64,000 nucleotides of DNA from Myxosarcina sp. GI1 (GTDB lineage Bacteria > Cyanobacteriota > Cyanobacteriia > Cyanobacteriales > Xenococcaceae). Under the pieces are notes generated by a model. It was given only the letters and a program-made list of their open reading frames with translations, searched no databases and was not told the origin of the DNA. A program made the translations under genes and the position numbers. Below, one piece after another: positions 27,176-37,438 of this stretch (position 1 is the stretch's first letter; each line of letters opens with the position of its first letter). The stretch spans positions 13,243 to 77,242 of the forward strand of contig NZ_JRFE01000009.1 in the NCBI RefSeq assembly GCF_000756305.1. Reading direction: 5' to 3'.

Positions 27176-28720
27176 TTAAGATAACTTGGTCAAAAATCTT
27201 AAAAAAGTTTTAGTTTTGGCAGTTAGTAAAGTACGTCGATAGGCATCGGCGGCTTTTTTTATGGCTTCGGCTTGCGTGGGATAGGGATGAATAACGGCAG
27301 CCAGATCGCTCAAACCCAGACCACCTACCATAGCAGTTGTAATTTCACTTATCATTTCTCCAGCATGATTGGCTACGATAGTCGCTCCTAAAATTTTGTC
27401 CGAACCTCGTTTATGAACTATTTTAAAAAACCCAGCTTCTCCGTCTGCTAGAGCGCGGTCTACATCGTCAAAATCGATTTTAATAGTATTGCAATCTATA
27501 CCTTTAGACCGAGCGTCATGCTCGTACATTCCTACATGAGCAATTTCGGGAGCGGTATAAGTTACCCAGGGCATCACTAAATTGCTAAGTTTGGATTGTC
27601 CCAGTCCAAAAGGAGCAAATAAAGTATTTTTAATGACGATTCTAGCTGCGGCATCGGCAGCGTGGGTAAATTTCCAACTCATGCAAATATCCCCCGCAGC
27701 ATATATTTTAGGGTTGCTAGTTTGCAGATTATCGTTAACTTTTACTCCTTTTTTTGCATCGTACTCTACTCCTGCTGCTTCTAAATTCAAACCTTCTACA
27801 TTAGGTTGCCTTCCCACACCAGCTAAAATCTCATCGACTAAAACTGAATCTTCTCGACCGCCGCTGCTAAAATAAATTTCTTTACCTTCGTCAGTTAACT
27901 CTACTCTTTGTATCTGGCAATCCAACACCAAACTAATACCTTCTTGGGTAAATACTTTGCTCACCATTGAGGCAGCTTCAAGATCTTCTTTATTTAAAAT
28001 TTGAGAACTTTTATGCAACAAAATAACTTCACCACCCAACCGCCTAAACGCCTGTGCTAATTCGCAACCAATAGGACCACCGCCAATAACTGCCAATCTT
28101 TGAGGAAGTTCGGTTAGGGAAAAAACGGTTTCATTAGTTAAATAGCCAGCTTCTGCCAAACCCTCAATTTGAGGATTTACGGCTCTAGCTCCAGTGGCAA
28201 TTACAGCTTTTTTAAATTTTAGAGTTTGGTTACCGACAGTAATTTTATTGTCGCCAGCAAAACTAGCCTCGCCAAAAAAGACATCTACCCCATCCTTTTT
28301 AGCACTAGCTGCCGAATCAACAGGACTGATTTTAGTTCTAATGGCGCGCATTCTAGACATGACTTTAGCAAAATCAATATCGATCTCGTTGGACGACCGC
28401 ACGCCGTAAGCTTCGGCTTGTTTTACTGTTGCTGCCACGCGCGAAGAACGAATGATGCATTTTGATGGTACGCACCCGACATTAAGACAGTCTCCTCCCA
28501 TGAGATTTTTTTCAATTAAAGCTACTTTGACCCCAATACCCAAGCCTGCTGCTCCCTTGGCAGTAACTAAACCTGCGGTACCAGCACCAATTACAACTAA
28601 GTCATAGCAACTGGCTGGGTTGGGATTTTGCCACTCAGGCGGATGAACATTTGCCAGCAGTTGTCGATTGTATTCGTCTAAAGGAGCAATAGTGACTGCA
28701 TGATTTTGGATATTAGACAT
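27176..28720 (-). CDS. FAD-dependent pyridine nucleotide-disulfide oxidoreductase, mercuric-reductase-like
   Basis: 514 residues. FAD-binding VVIGAGTAGLVTAKGAAGLG, redox-active disulfide GGDCLNVGCVPSK, NAD(P)H-binding VIGGGPIGCELAQAFRRLGG, FAD motif YAAGDIC, and a C-terminal dimerisation domain with HPYPTQAEAI. This is the merA-like type found in cyanobacteria. It lacks an N-terminal metal-binding domain and the paired C-terminal cysteines of mercuric reductase, so mercury is probably not its substrate; a dihydrolipoamide- or disulfide-type reductase role is possible. Confidence 0.87.
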   Translation of the reverse strand: MSNIQNHAVTIAPLDEYNRQLLANVHPPEWQNPNPASCYDLVVIGAGTAGLVTAKGAAGLGIGVKVALIEKNLMGGDCLNVGCVPSKCIIRSSRVAATVKQAEAYGVRSSNEIDIDFAKVMSRMRAIRTKISPVDSAASAKKDGVDVFFGEASFAGDNKITVGNQTLKFKKAVIATGARAVNPQIEGLAEAGYLTNETVFSLTELPQRLAVIGGGPIGCELAQAFRRLGGEVILLHKSSQILNKEDLEAASMVSKVFTQEGISLVLDCQIQRVELTDEGKEIYFSSGGREDSVLVDEILAGVGRQPNVEGLNLEAAGVEYDAKKGVKVNDNLQTSNPKIYAAGDICMSWKFTHAADAAARIVIKNTLFAPFGLGQSKLSNLVMPWVTYTAPEIAHVGMYEHDARSKGIDCNTIKIDFDDVDRALADGEAGFFKIVHKRGSDKILGATIVANHAGEMISEITTAMVGGLGLSDLAAVIHPYPTQAEAIKKAADAYRRTLLTAKTKTFLRFLTKLS

Positions 28721-28796
28721 AGTGATTAAATTTATTAACTTGATTATGGCGTTGCTGGCTTTAGGTATGATTCTACGATCTTTATTTCTTATGAAC

Positions 28797-29222
28797 CTAT
28801 CCCACTAATAATCGATCGATCCAAATGTGGATAGTAGCTAGAAATAAGAAGGCATCAAAATTAGCTTTTTGCCGCTCCCATCTAATGACAAGGCGACGAT
28901 ATTTTCTTTGATACCAAGCAAAACACCACTCTTGTTTAAATCTGGGAACAGATATTTTAATTGGTCTACCTCGATTTTTCTGGGTTTGGTAGCTTGGTTT
29001 GGGAAATTGGGAACGAATATCTTTAATTCTTAATGCAGAACGCTTTTCTTTCGAGTCGTAACCAATGGGGTGCCGCTAAAATTTTAACTCTTCTTTTTGG
29101 ATTACCTGGCTTGAGGATTTTGAGTTTTACACTGTCAAGTAAAGGAAAAATTTGTTTCTTACTTCTGTTAGCAGCAGTAGTGAGGTTGGCAATGGGCATT
29201 CCATGCCCTTTATTTAAGGCAT
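28797..29222 (-). pseudogene. Transposase remnant, IS5-like
   Basis: The minus strand encodes the C-terminal part of a transposase: KGHGMPIANLTTAAN, then after a +1 frameshift GYDSKEKRSALRI, PRGRPIK-like NRGRPIKISVPRF, and WYQRKYRRLVIRWERQKANF to IHIWIDRLLVG and a stop at 28797-28799. The 5' half is missing. The frameshift lies near 29071 (an extra base in AAPIGYD). No terminal inverted repeats were identified. It sits between the flavoprotein gene and the thiC terminator. Confidence 0.75.
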
Positions 29223-29231
29223 GAATTAAAA

Positions 29232-29276
29232 TTCCTTAAAAAAATAAACGCTGTAAGCAAAACCATACAGCGTTTA
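29232..29276 (-). terminator. Rho-independent terminator of thiC
   Basis: On the minus strand an 11-bp perfect stem TAAACGCTGTA/TACAGCGTTTA with a 10-base loop (29245-29276) is followed by TTTTTTT-rich sequence. Confidence 0.9.
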
Positions 29277-29301
29277 CATACAAATCATTAATTCAGCGTA
29301 A

Positions 29302-30785
<1,484 letters not shown>

Positions 30786-30840
30786 ATCTGAGAGGATTGT
30801 AACACTATTTAGAAATAAGAATTCTATTTAAGATATTAAG

Positions 30841-30893
30841 AAAAACAAAAAAGCTCCCAAAAATGACAGAGTAAATCTAACATTTTTAGGAGC
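30841..30893 (-). terminator. Rho-independent terminator of the RRM gene
   Basis: On the minus strand GCTCCTAAAAATG pairs with CATTTTTGGGAGC (13 bp, one mismatch), followed by TTTTTTGTTTTT. It lies 24 bases after the stop at 30917. Confidence 0.88.
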
Positions 30894-30916
30894 GTGATTT
30901 AGATTAATATATGAGC

Positions 30917-31159
30917 TTAACGAGGTCTAGCTTTATTGACTTTTAGCTCGCGTCCCATCCATTCTGCACCGTTTAAAGTGGCAATTGCTTTTTCTTCTTC
31001 AGCTTCGTTTTCTAATTCTACAAAGCCAAAACCTCTAACACGACCTGTCTCGCGGTCTGTTGGTAGATGAACTCTTTTGACAGTGCCATATTCAGCGAAT
31101 ACTTCGCTTAGGTCTTGCTTGTTAATCTCATAGTTGAGATTGCCTACATAAATTGACAT
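30917..31159 (-). CDS. RNA-binding protein with one RRM, cyanobacterial Rbp type
   Basis: 80 residues, a single RRM: RNP2 IYVGNL at the N-terminus and RNP1 RGFGFVEL. It lacks the glycine-rich tail of some Rbp proteins. These proteins are often cold-induced or redox-regulated in cyanobacteria. Its own terminator follows at 30841-30893, so it is monocistronic. Confidence 0.93.
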   Translation of the reverse strand: MSIYVGNLNYEINKQDLSEVFAEYGTVKRVHLPTDRETGRVRGFGFVELENEAEEEKAIATLNGAEWMGRELKVNKARPR

Positions 31160-31366
31160 AAGTTTTTTGTTGCCTTCTCAGCGATCGTTGTGTTTCGAGA
31201 GACAAGATTACTCGGAAAAAGAACTAGCTCAATACTTCGCGGAAAAACTCAATACTGAAATGCAAACTTTATCGTTAATCTTTTTATTCTCACCGCTATA
31301 TGATAGCTATTAAAAAGAACAGATTGTAGCTTGTCAACAAAACTTAAACAAAGTTGCGCTCGTATT

Positions 31367-32551
31367 TCAAAAACGCAATATTTCCGATCGCTCGTTGTCG
31401 GGACTTGGTTCTACCTGCCAAACTAAACCTTCGCCAGAGTCCAAGCTAACTTCAAGGTAAAGTAACTCTACAGCTTCAATTGCTACATCTTCGTTATCGG
31501 GAAAATTCTGCATATCCTCAGTTAGTAGTCTGAGTTTAAACCCTTTGGGAATCGTACCGCCTAAAGTGAGGCTTCGCAGTTCAAACCGCCACGTTCCTCG
31601 TTCTTCGACTATAGGCATAATTTTTAGTTCGTAGGGACGGTTCTCAATCGTAAGCTGTTTGACTAAAGCCAAAGCAGTATCGCTTGCGGTTGCTGCATCT
31701 CTAGCACCGATCGCGCTGGGTTGAAACTGAATTTGTCGCCAGCCCAACTCTGTTAGTTTGGATACTTCTTCTGACAAATTAGATATTTCATTGTGCAACC
31801 ATCGAGCTACAGAAAAAGAAGAAATTGCCCCGCGCCTTTTATTAGCCAAACTTTGACACCAGTTGGGATTTTGAATCAATCCAGCCCAAATTTCAAAAGG
31901 AATTGCCAATCTCGGTAAAATAATATCGTCATTGCCCAAACGTTGAATTAAATTATTAGCTTGTGCTGCTGATATTTCAGGTATAACTGTCGCTTCGGCT
32001 TGAGTTGGTTCGTCGGGACAAACCTCTCTTGCTACCCACAGCACATCTAAGTCGGCAATCATTTGAGTTTCTGTTAGAGAATAGGTGCGATCGCTATGAC
32101 TGTAAATTCCTTCTTGTTTAAGTTTTTGATGGGTAGTATATCCCCAAACTCGCAGATAACCTTCATCTACATTTACCTGTACTGCTAAGTAGTAATCTGC
32201 TACCCATTCAGGAATATCTAACCACTCTCTAGCCACTCTAAATTCACTAAAATCTTCTGTTTCCGAAGCAATCAAAACCAGCTTGGCATCTCCATAAACT
32301 ATAGAGGTACCACCAACTAGTTCCCAAATACTTTCTCTGGTAGTTTTGTTCGTTGAAGTCTCGACTACAATACCTTCTGCTTCCGATCGCAACCAGGGTA
32401 AAAAAACAGCTAGCACAACACGATCAAAATAAGATTGCCAACGACTGTTAGAATTAGCTGTCGCCTGACTTTTAGTCCAAGCAGACTGTAAGATAGATTG
32501 TGGAAAATCTAATACTAGGTGAGCGGGATTGAAAAGATCGATCGCAGTCAT
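31367..32551 (-). CDS. DUF1822 family protein
   Basis: 394 residues, recognised as DUF1822 from the layout FNPAHLVLDFPQSI, WVADYYLAVQVNVDEGYLRVWGYTTHQ and the C-terminal VEERGTWRFELRSLTLGGTIPKGFKLRLL. No known activity. It starts 31 bases after the end of the sigma-factor gene on the same strand, preceded by AGGAGTC, so the two form an operon. The pairing with a sigma factor suggests a regulatory role, but this is inference. Confidence 0.8.
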   Translation of the reverse strand: MTAIDLFNPAHLVLDFPQSILQSAWTKSQATANSNSRWQSYFDRVVLAVFLPWLRSEAEGIVVETSTNKTTRESIWELVGGTSIVYGDAKLVLIASETEDFSEFRVAREWLDIPEWVADYYLAVQVNVDEGYLRVWGYTTHQKLKQEGIYSHSDRTYSLTETQMIADLDVLWVAREVCPDEPTQAEATVIPEISAAQANNLIQRLGNDDIILPRLAIPFEIWAGLIQNPNWCQSLANKRRGAISSFSVARWLHNEISNLSEEVSKLTELGWRQIQFQPSAIGARDAATASDTALALVKQLTIENRPYELKIMPIVEERGTWRFELRSLTLGGTIPKGFKLRLLTEDMQNFPDNEDVAIEAVELLYLEVSLDSGEGLVWQVEPSPDNERSEILRF

Positions 32552-32582
32552 GGCGGAAGGACTCCTGGTTAATTTCGAGCGT

Positions 32583-33764
32583 TTATTCTTTGCTGTAGTA
32601 ACTAGCTAGCCATTCTTCTAATAACGAGCTAATGCTTTTTAGTATGTCCGAGGTTAGGGATATATGCATAGTATCCTTACTCCAAACAGCCAAAGATTTG
32701 AGGAGCGTTTTTCTGACTTTTGATAACTTGCGCGAAATGCTATATTGCTGGGTGTTTAACTGTTTGGCTATTTGAGATTGTTTTAACTGCCGTGCGTAAT
32801 AAAGTTCTAGTAGTTCGCGGTCTTCTGCATTTAAAGCCTCAATAGTCGTGGTTAAAAATTGATTGATGTCTGTCTGCTGTTGGCTGCGACGAGCAACTTC
32901 TTCGCTAGCGATCATTTCAGTTAACAGAGAATCATCTACTTCTCCTACTAAACTATCGGCTATAGTTCCAGAATCATACCCAGGCTTTGGTTTGTCAATT
33001 GAGGTAACGCTGGGAAATAAATAGGAGCGAGCCGCTCGAACACAGGCAAATACCGCTTTTTCTATACTTGCAGCTGTAGCAGAGTCTCCAGGAGAAGATA
33101 GTTTTTGTCGCTCTTGGTTGTATAATTCGGCGATCGCCTGCCAGGTCTCTGGTTGGGGTTTTGGCAGTTTGCGTGTCGAGTTTGCTCGTTCGGGAACGTA
33201 AATAGTTTTCAAACAATTACAGGCTAAAACGTAGCGTTCGATGGCTGTTTCATCTAATCCTGCATTGCTCAAAGATTCGGTTAACCGCTTTTGACTGAGT
33301 TTTCGCAACAGCGACCAATCCGAACAGATATCGAGTTCTTTTTTTTGGCGCAACAGTTCGCGAATAACATTGCCAAAAGTAATGCTGGCATAGCTTTTTA
33401 AATTAAACCCTCGTTCGCGATCGAAACCGTTGAGAACTCGCTCGATTTCTAAAATTGCCAGTTGAAAACAGTCGGCAACTCCATATTGAGTATTGCTAAA
33501 ACCAGTAATTGTCTTACTTGCCGACCAGTAGCAAACCTCTTGTAAATAAGCAGCTAAATGCTGTTTGGCTATACTTTGTGGTTGTTGATGCCAAAGCTTG
33601 TGCCAGTATATTGTCCAAAAATTTTCTGAAGCTCGCTCTACTTGTGAATGGTGTTGCTGCATACTGCGGCGCAAACGGGGATCGGTTGCCCAACTATTAA
33701 AGCGATCGCAGTCAAACTGAACAAAAGTAGAAAAAATTGTAACTATATCTTGGCGAGGAAGCAT
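32583..33764 (-). CDS. Sigma-70-family RNA polymerase sigma factor (alternative type)
   Basis: 393 residues. A region-2-like stretch is seen at LAILEIERVLNGFDRERGFNLKSYASI (about residues 102-128) and a region-4 helix-turn-helix at EALNAEDRELLELYYARQLKQSQIAKQLN, with SISRKLSKVRKTLL as recognition helix. Region 3 and the N-terminal extension of the primary sigma are absent, and the separation between regions 2 and 4 is long. It is an alternative or ECF-like sigma of a cyanobacterial type found with DUF1822 proteins. Targets unknown. Start ATG at 33764. Confidence 0.75.
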   Translation of the reverse strand: MLPRQDIVTIFSTFVQFDCDRFNSWATDPRLRRSMQQHHSQVERASENFWTIYWHKLWHQQPQSIAKQHLAAYLQEVCYWSASKTITGFSNTQYGVADCFQLAILEIERVLNGFDRERGFNLKSYASITFGNVIRELLRQKKELDICSDWSLLRKLSQKRLTESLSNAGLDETAIERYVLACNCLKTIYVPERANSTRKLPKPQPETWQAIAELYNQERQKLSSPGDSATAASIEKAVFACVRAARSYLFPSVTSIDKPKPGYDSGTIADSLVGEVDDSLLTEMIASEEVARRSQQQTDINQFLTTTIEALNAEDRELLELYYARQLKQSQIAKQLNTQQYSISRKLSKVRKTLLKSLAVWSKDTMHISLTSDILKSISSLLEEWLASYYSKE

Positions 33765-33971
33765 CGAGCGCTAGACCGATAAAATAAGAAAACTTTATAA
33801 AATAAAATTTCGCCAACTTAACCGATCGTTATGAAGATTCAGAGAGTTGACGTTAATTTAGTTCTTGGTTTTTCAGATTATCTCACAATTACGCTCGAAA
33901 TATAAGCGCGGCGTATTCGACATATTTAAGTTATGTCGTTACCACAAGTCAGCTAGCTTTTGTTAGTTTAT

Positions 33972-34400
33972 TTATTCTCCACCGACTGCAATTCCAGTAT
34001 TGGAAATTTGAGCGTTGGTTAGATTTAAATCATTCATAGATGCACCTGCAACGTCAGCATCGTGAATAGTGGCAGCAGTCAGATCGACGCGATCCAAATC
34101 GGCTTGGCTGAGAATAGCGTTAGTTAAGAAAGCTGATTCTAAGTTTGCTCCTTCTAGATCGGCACCAGATAAATCTGCGCCTTCTAAATTAGCCCCAGAT
34201 AAATTTGCACCTTCCAAATTGGCATCTCTCAAATCTACACCAATTAAATGAGCATTTTGTAGATCTGCTCCTGAAAGATCGCATCCTCTACATTCACCTG
34301 TGTTTAGTAGCCGTTCGGCTGGTTGAGATTCTGCCTTGACGGGATTGACTAAAGTTAGTGTAGCGAATAATCCCAAAATTGCTGCGGTAGTGAATTTCAT
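33972..34400 (-). CDS. Exported pentapeptide-repeat protein
   Basis: 142 residues. A signal peptide (ILGLFATLTLVNPVKA) is followed by about 16 pentapeptide repeats of A(D/N)LxX type (SGADLQNAHLIGVDLRDANL), which fold into a right-handed square beta-helix. Start ATG at 34400 after GAGG. Two cysteines (CRGC) lie near the mature N-terminus. Role unknown; periplasm or thylakoid lumen. Confidence 0.85.
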   Translation of the reverse strand: MKFTTAAILGLFATLTLVNPVKAESQPAERLLNTGECRGCDLSGADLQNAHLIGVDLRDANLEGANLSGANLEGADLSGADLEGANLESAFLTNAILSQADLDRVDLTAATIHDADVAGASMNDLNLTNAQISNTGIAVGGE

Positions 34401-34835
34401 AATTTTTTCCTCTAGTGATAGCTATTTAGCTAACTTAAGTTTTCAAACCTCCTTGATTTAAGCTAAACAAATGTTTTTTATTTGTTTTCTTTAGTTAATT
34501 TATATCCTCATCTTCTCACAAAGCCAGCTATCTAAAGTCAGAATATCCCCTCGTAATAACCGAACTAACCATCGATTTAACTACCACTAAAGATATACAG
34601 CACTAAATGCTAATTTTTTATCCAGGCAAACTAATTTTTCAGATCGAGAGAAAAACATTATAGATAAATCAGTGGTTTATCATTGTCAAAATGGTTGTGG
34701 CGATTGCCCAAAAACCGCTCGTTAACTAATGAATTTCTTTTACAGCACCAAATGAATTCAAAATTATATTCGATCGTTTGAACTAATTTTCTGGGAAGTA
34801 TAAGCAAGGCAATCAAAAAATAAGTCTATTTTAGA
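34401..34835. other. Divergent intergenic region
   Basis: 435 AT-rich bases between the pentapeptide gene (minus) and the barrel gene (plus); it must carry both promoters. I see no gene, and no clear operator. Confidence 0.45.
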
Positions 34836-35600
34836 ATGAGTCTCAAAAATACTTCCATAGTAACTGGTATGGCAAGCTGCATAGTGCTGGGTATTTATAA
34901 TCCTGCAAGTGCTAGAGATATTGAAAGTTACGAAGATTATAAGCAATATTGTAGTTCTTATGCCTATCAATATAAAGTTCAAAGCCCCGACTGCGATCGC
35001 TACCAAGAAATTTACCAAGAACGATACAATCGAGAACTAAATATACAGCAGCCTACTAGAAGAAATTTAGAGCAAGATGAAAAAATCAATGCAGGAATAG
35101 ATGGCTATGTTGGAGGAAGTTTAGGTTTATTTTTTCCTGACGATGATTCTCTGAATACTGACTTTGGTGGCAGTATTTATGCTGGAATTAAATTTAATAA
35201 ATATGTAGCCACCGATCTAGAAATTAGTCGATTTGGTGGTGATGTTGAAGGTTCGGATACTATTTCCAGTTTGGCGGCTGATACTTATGGTTTGACAGCA
35301 ATATTTATAAATTCCAGATTTATCTTACCGCTTGAGAATAAATCTCATGGTGTTTCTTTGTATATCAGTCCAGGAATTGGTATATCTCAGTTAGATTCTC
35401 GATTCGAGCTAGCAGATAATTTCGACCTAGTTTTTTCTGACGATACTCGTTTTACCTGGCAAATTAAATCTGGCGTATCTATTCCAGTTAGTCGTAAATT
35501 AGATATTTTCGGACAGTTACGATATGTCGATCGCGCTGGAGATGATAAAAATGCATTTAATTATTTCGCGACTGAAATAGGCATTGATTTTCAATTTTAA
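34836..35600 (+). CDS. Exported outer-membrane beta-barrel-like protein
   Basis: 254 residues with a signal peptide (MASCIVLGIYNPASA) and then a Tyr/Gln/Asp-rich region (about residues 27-80). From about residue 85 the sequence alternates strands with Gly-rich turns (GYVGGSLGLFFPDDD, ISPGIGISQLD, SIPVSRKLDIFGQLRYVDR) and ends in a terminal FQF, typical for outer-membrane barrels assembled by BAM. No specific family recognised. Confidence 0.65.
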   Translation: MSLKNTSIVTGMASCIVLGIYNPASARDIESYEDYKQYCSSYAYQYKVQSPDCDRYQEIYQERYNRELNIQQPTRRNLEQDEKINAGIDGYVGGSLGLFFPDDDSLNTDFGGSIYAGIKFNKYVATDLEISRFGGDVEGSDTISSLAADTYGLTAIFINSRFILPLENKSHGVSLYISPGIGISQLDSRFELADNFDLVFSDDTRFTWQIKSGVSIPVSRKLDIFGQLRYVDRAGDDKNAFNYFATEIGIDFQF

Positions 35601-35915
35601 ATTAATAAATAAAAAAAGTTTATACTGATTTTTTGTAAAGATTTTTGTTTACTGTAATATTTTGTATTTTCTATTATTTATAATAAATAGTATATTTTAA
35701 TACAATACAAACATCTATGGTATAGCCTAGAGTCTGTATTTAGTTTTCAGTGCTGTTTTAAAGGCAAATAGCTGCCATTAATCGATCTTTTAGCACGAAA
35801 CAAGACAAGACAAGTTTTTTAGATAATTAAAAATTGTCCTTTTATTTTTTGATGAAAATTAGTGGCGGCTTCGGTAGCGCACTTATCGATCGAAAATTAA
35901 TTGGGAGAATTAGCC
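35601..35915. other. AT-rich intergenic region
   Basis: About 315 very AT-rich bases upstream of the RTX gene. Nothing is recognised except a probable promoter region. A ribosome-binding site GGGAGA lies just before the ATG at 35916. Confidence 0.45.
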
Positions 35916-37397
35916 ATGAGTACTCATACTCATTCACATCATAGTTCAAATCACAATCATAATCATACTGAAACAAGCAAGTCTGCTGCCCCATTATTGA
36001 CTGTTCCCGACTTCAATGGAGACGGTAATGTAGACAATGCCGATATCAGAGATATTATCGCTCGTTACGAAGCAGTAGAGGGAGACGAATTATATCATCC
36101 TTTATACGACACAAATATTAATGGAGAAATAGACAGCTATGACATAGAAAATGTAATCCATGCTCTAGGAGAAAATGTACCTCTTATAGACCAACAAATT
36201 GCCCAGGCGACTCAAGCCACCATGAAATATTATGGTGCCGACGGTCTGGAAAATGCGATCGCCAATGGCTATATACCTTTTACCCAAGAAGTAGAAGGTC
36301 ACGGTATTCACTACTTTAACGCTTCTTTGGCTATTGAAATTGCAAATTCAAAAGAGTCAGATATTAAACGTCCTGTAGGTTTGAACTACGATTTTGACGG
36401 AAATCTTTTGGCTGTGTTTTATATACGTGTACCTAATACACAGGAAGTAACACCAGACAATCCTTTGGGAAATCTTATGGTTGACTCAGCAGATGATTTT
36501 CCGCCCTCTTCATTTAATACTCTAAATGCTGATGACTGGCATATCCATCAAAACTTTTGGATGACAGGACTTGGAAGTTTAAACTCCGAATCAGTATATG
36601 GATTTGAAGAAGGGGTACCTATCGAAGCAACAGTTTCACGCTTACAAAATGTTGATTTTAAACTATTCCCAGAATCAGATAAACTCTTTAGTGCTAAATT
36701 CTGGATGTTACACGGATGGTTTCATTCGTTAAATTCAGAGGGAACTTTTGCTAATACTGACCCTGATGTAGGCATTTATGCGCCAGAAGAATTAGGCGTA
36801 CATGGCGGACATCATTCAGGAAGTACCGATCTAATTTCTGGAACCGATGCAGGGGAAAAACTATTAGGTACCGATCGAAACGAACGCTTCAATGGTTTTG
36901 ACGGTGACGATATAATACGTGGTGGACTTGGGGATGATTCTATTTGGGGTGGTCATGGTGATGACATAATAAGAGGAGATCTAAACAAATCCTCCACAGG
37001 TGGCAACGACATGCTTTATGGAGGACCTGATAAGGATAAAATTTACGGACAAAAAGGAAGCGATCGCCTGTTTGGTGGTACGGAAGACGATAAAATTTAC
37101 GGTGGAGCAGGAAACGATCTAATTAGAGGTGGTTTGGGAGACGATTGGTTAAGAGGTGGTAGTGGCAAAGATACTTTTGTTTTAGCTAAAGGTGAAGGTA
37201 CCGATACTATTACCGATTTAAAAATCGATAAAGATACGATCGTACTCTATGGTGGTATTGCTAGCGAAGATTTGTCTATTAACCAAATGAATAGCAATAC
37301 GGAAATCAGCTTTGCCGATCGAACTCTAGCAGTTTTAAAAGGTATCGATGCCGATAAATTAATCGCTGCTAGTAATGATGTCTTTATGGCTGTTTAG
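35916..37397 (+). CDS. Secreted RTX-type calcium-binding protein with His-rich N-terminus and EF-hand pair
   Basis: 493 residues from the ATG at 35916 (the TTG at 35901 covers the ribosome-binding site). Residues 1-19 are His-rich (THTHSHHSSNHNHNHTE). Residues about 29-75 hold two EF-hand/dockerin-like loops (DFNGDGNVDNADIR, DTNINGEIDSYDIE). A central domain carries conserved histidines (DDWHIHQNFW, WMLHGWFHS). Residues about 325-430 are RTX nonapeptides (GGLGDDSIWGGHGDDIIRG). There is no Sec signal; RTX proteins are exported by type I secretion through a C-terminal signal. No exporter gene is in the window. Confidence 0.8.
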   Translation: MSTHTHSHHSSNHNHNHTETSKSAAPLLTVPDFNGDGNVDNADIRDIIARYEAVEGDELYHPLYDTNINGEIDSYDIENVIHALGENVPLIDQQIAQATQATMKYYGADGLENAIANGYIPFTQEVEGHGIHYFNASLAIEIANSKESDIKRPVGLNYDFDGNLLAVFYIRVPNTQEVTPDNPLGNLMVDSADDFPPSSFNTLNADDWHIHQNFWMTGLGSLNSESVYGFEEGVPIEATVSRLQNVDFKLFPESDKLFSAKFWMLHGWFHSLNSEGTFANTDPDVGIYAPEELGVHGGHHSGSTDLISGTDAGEKLLGTDRNERFNGFDGDDIIRGGLGDDSIWGGHGDDIIRGDLNKSSTGGNDMLYGGPDKDKIYGQKGSDRLFGGTEDDKIYGGAGNDLIRGGLGDDWLRGGSGKDTFVLAKGEGTDTITDLKIDKDTIVLYGGIASEDLSINQMNSNTEISFADRTLAVLKGIDADKLIAASNDVFMAV

Positions 37398-37438
37398 TCG
37401 TTGTTTAGATTTTTAGGCGATCGCCCGTCAACTTATTA

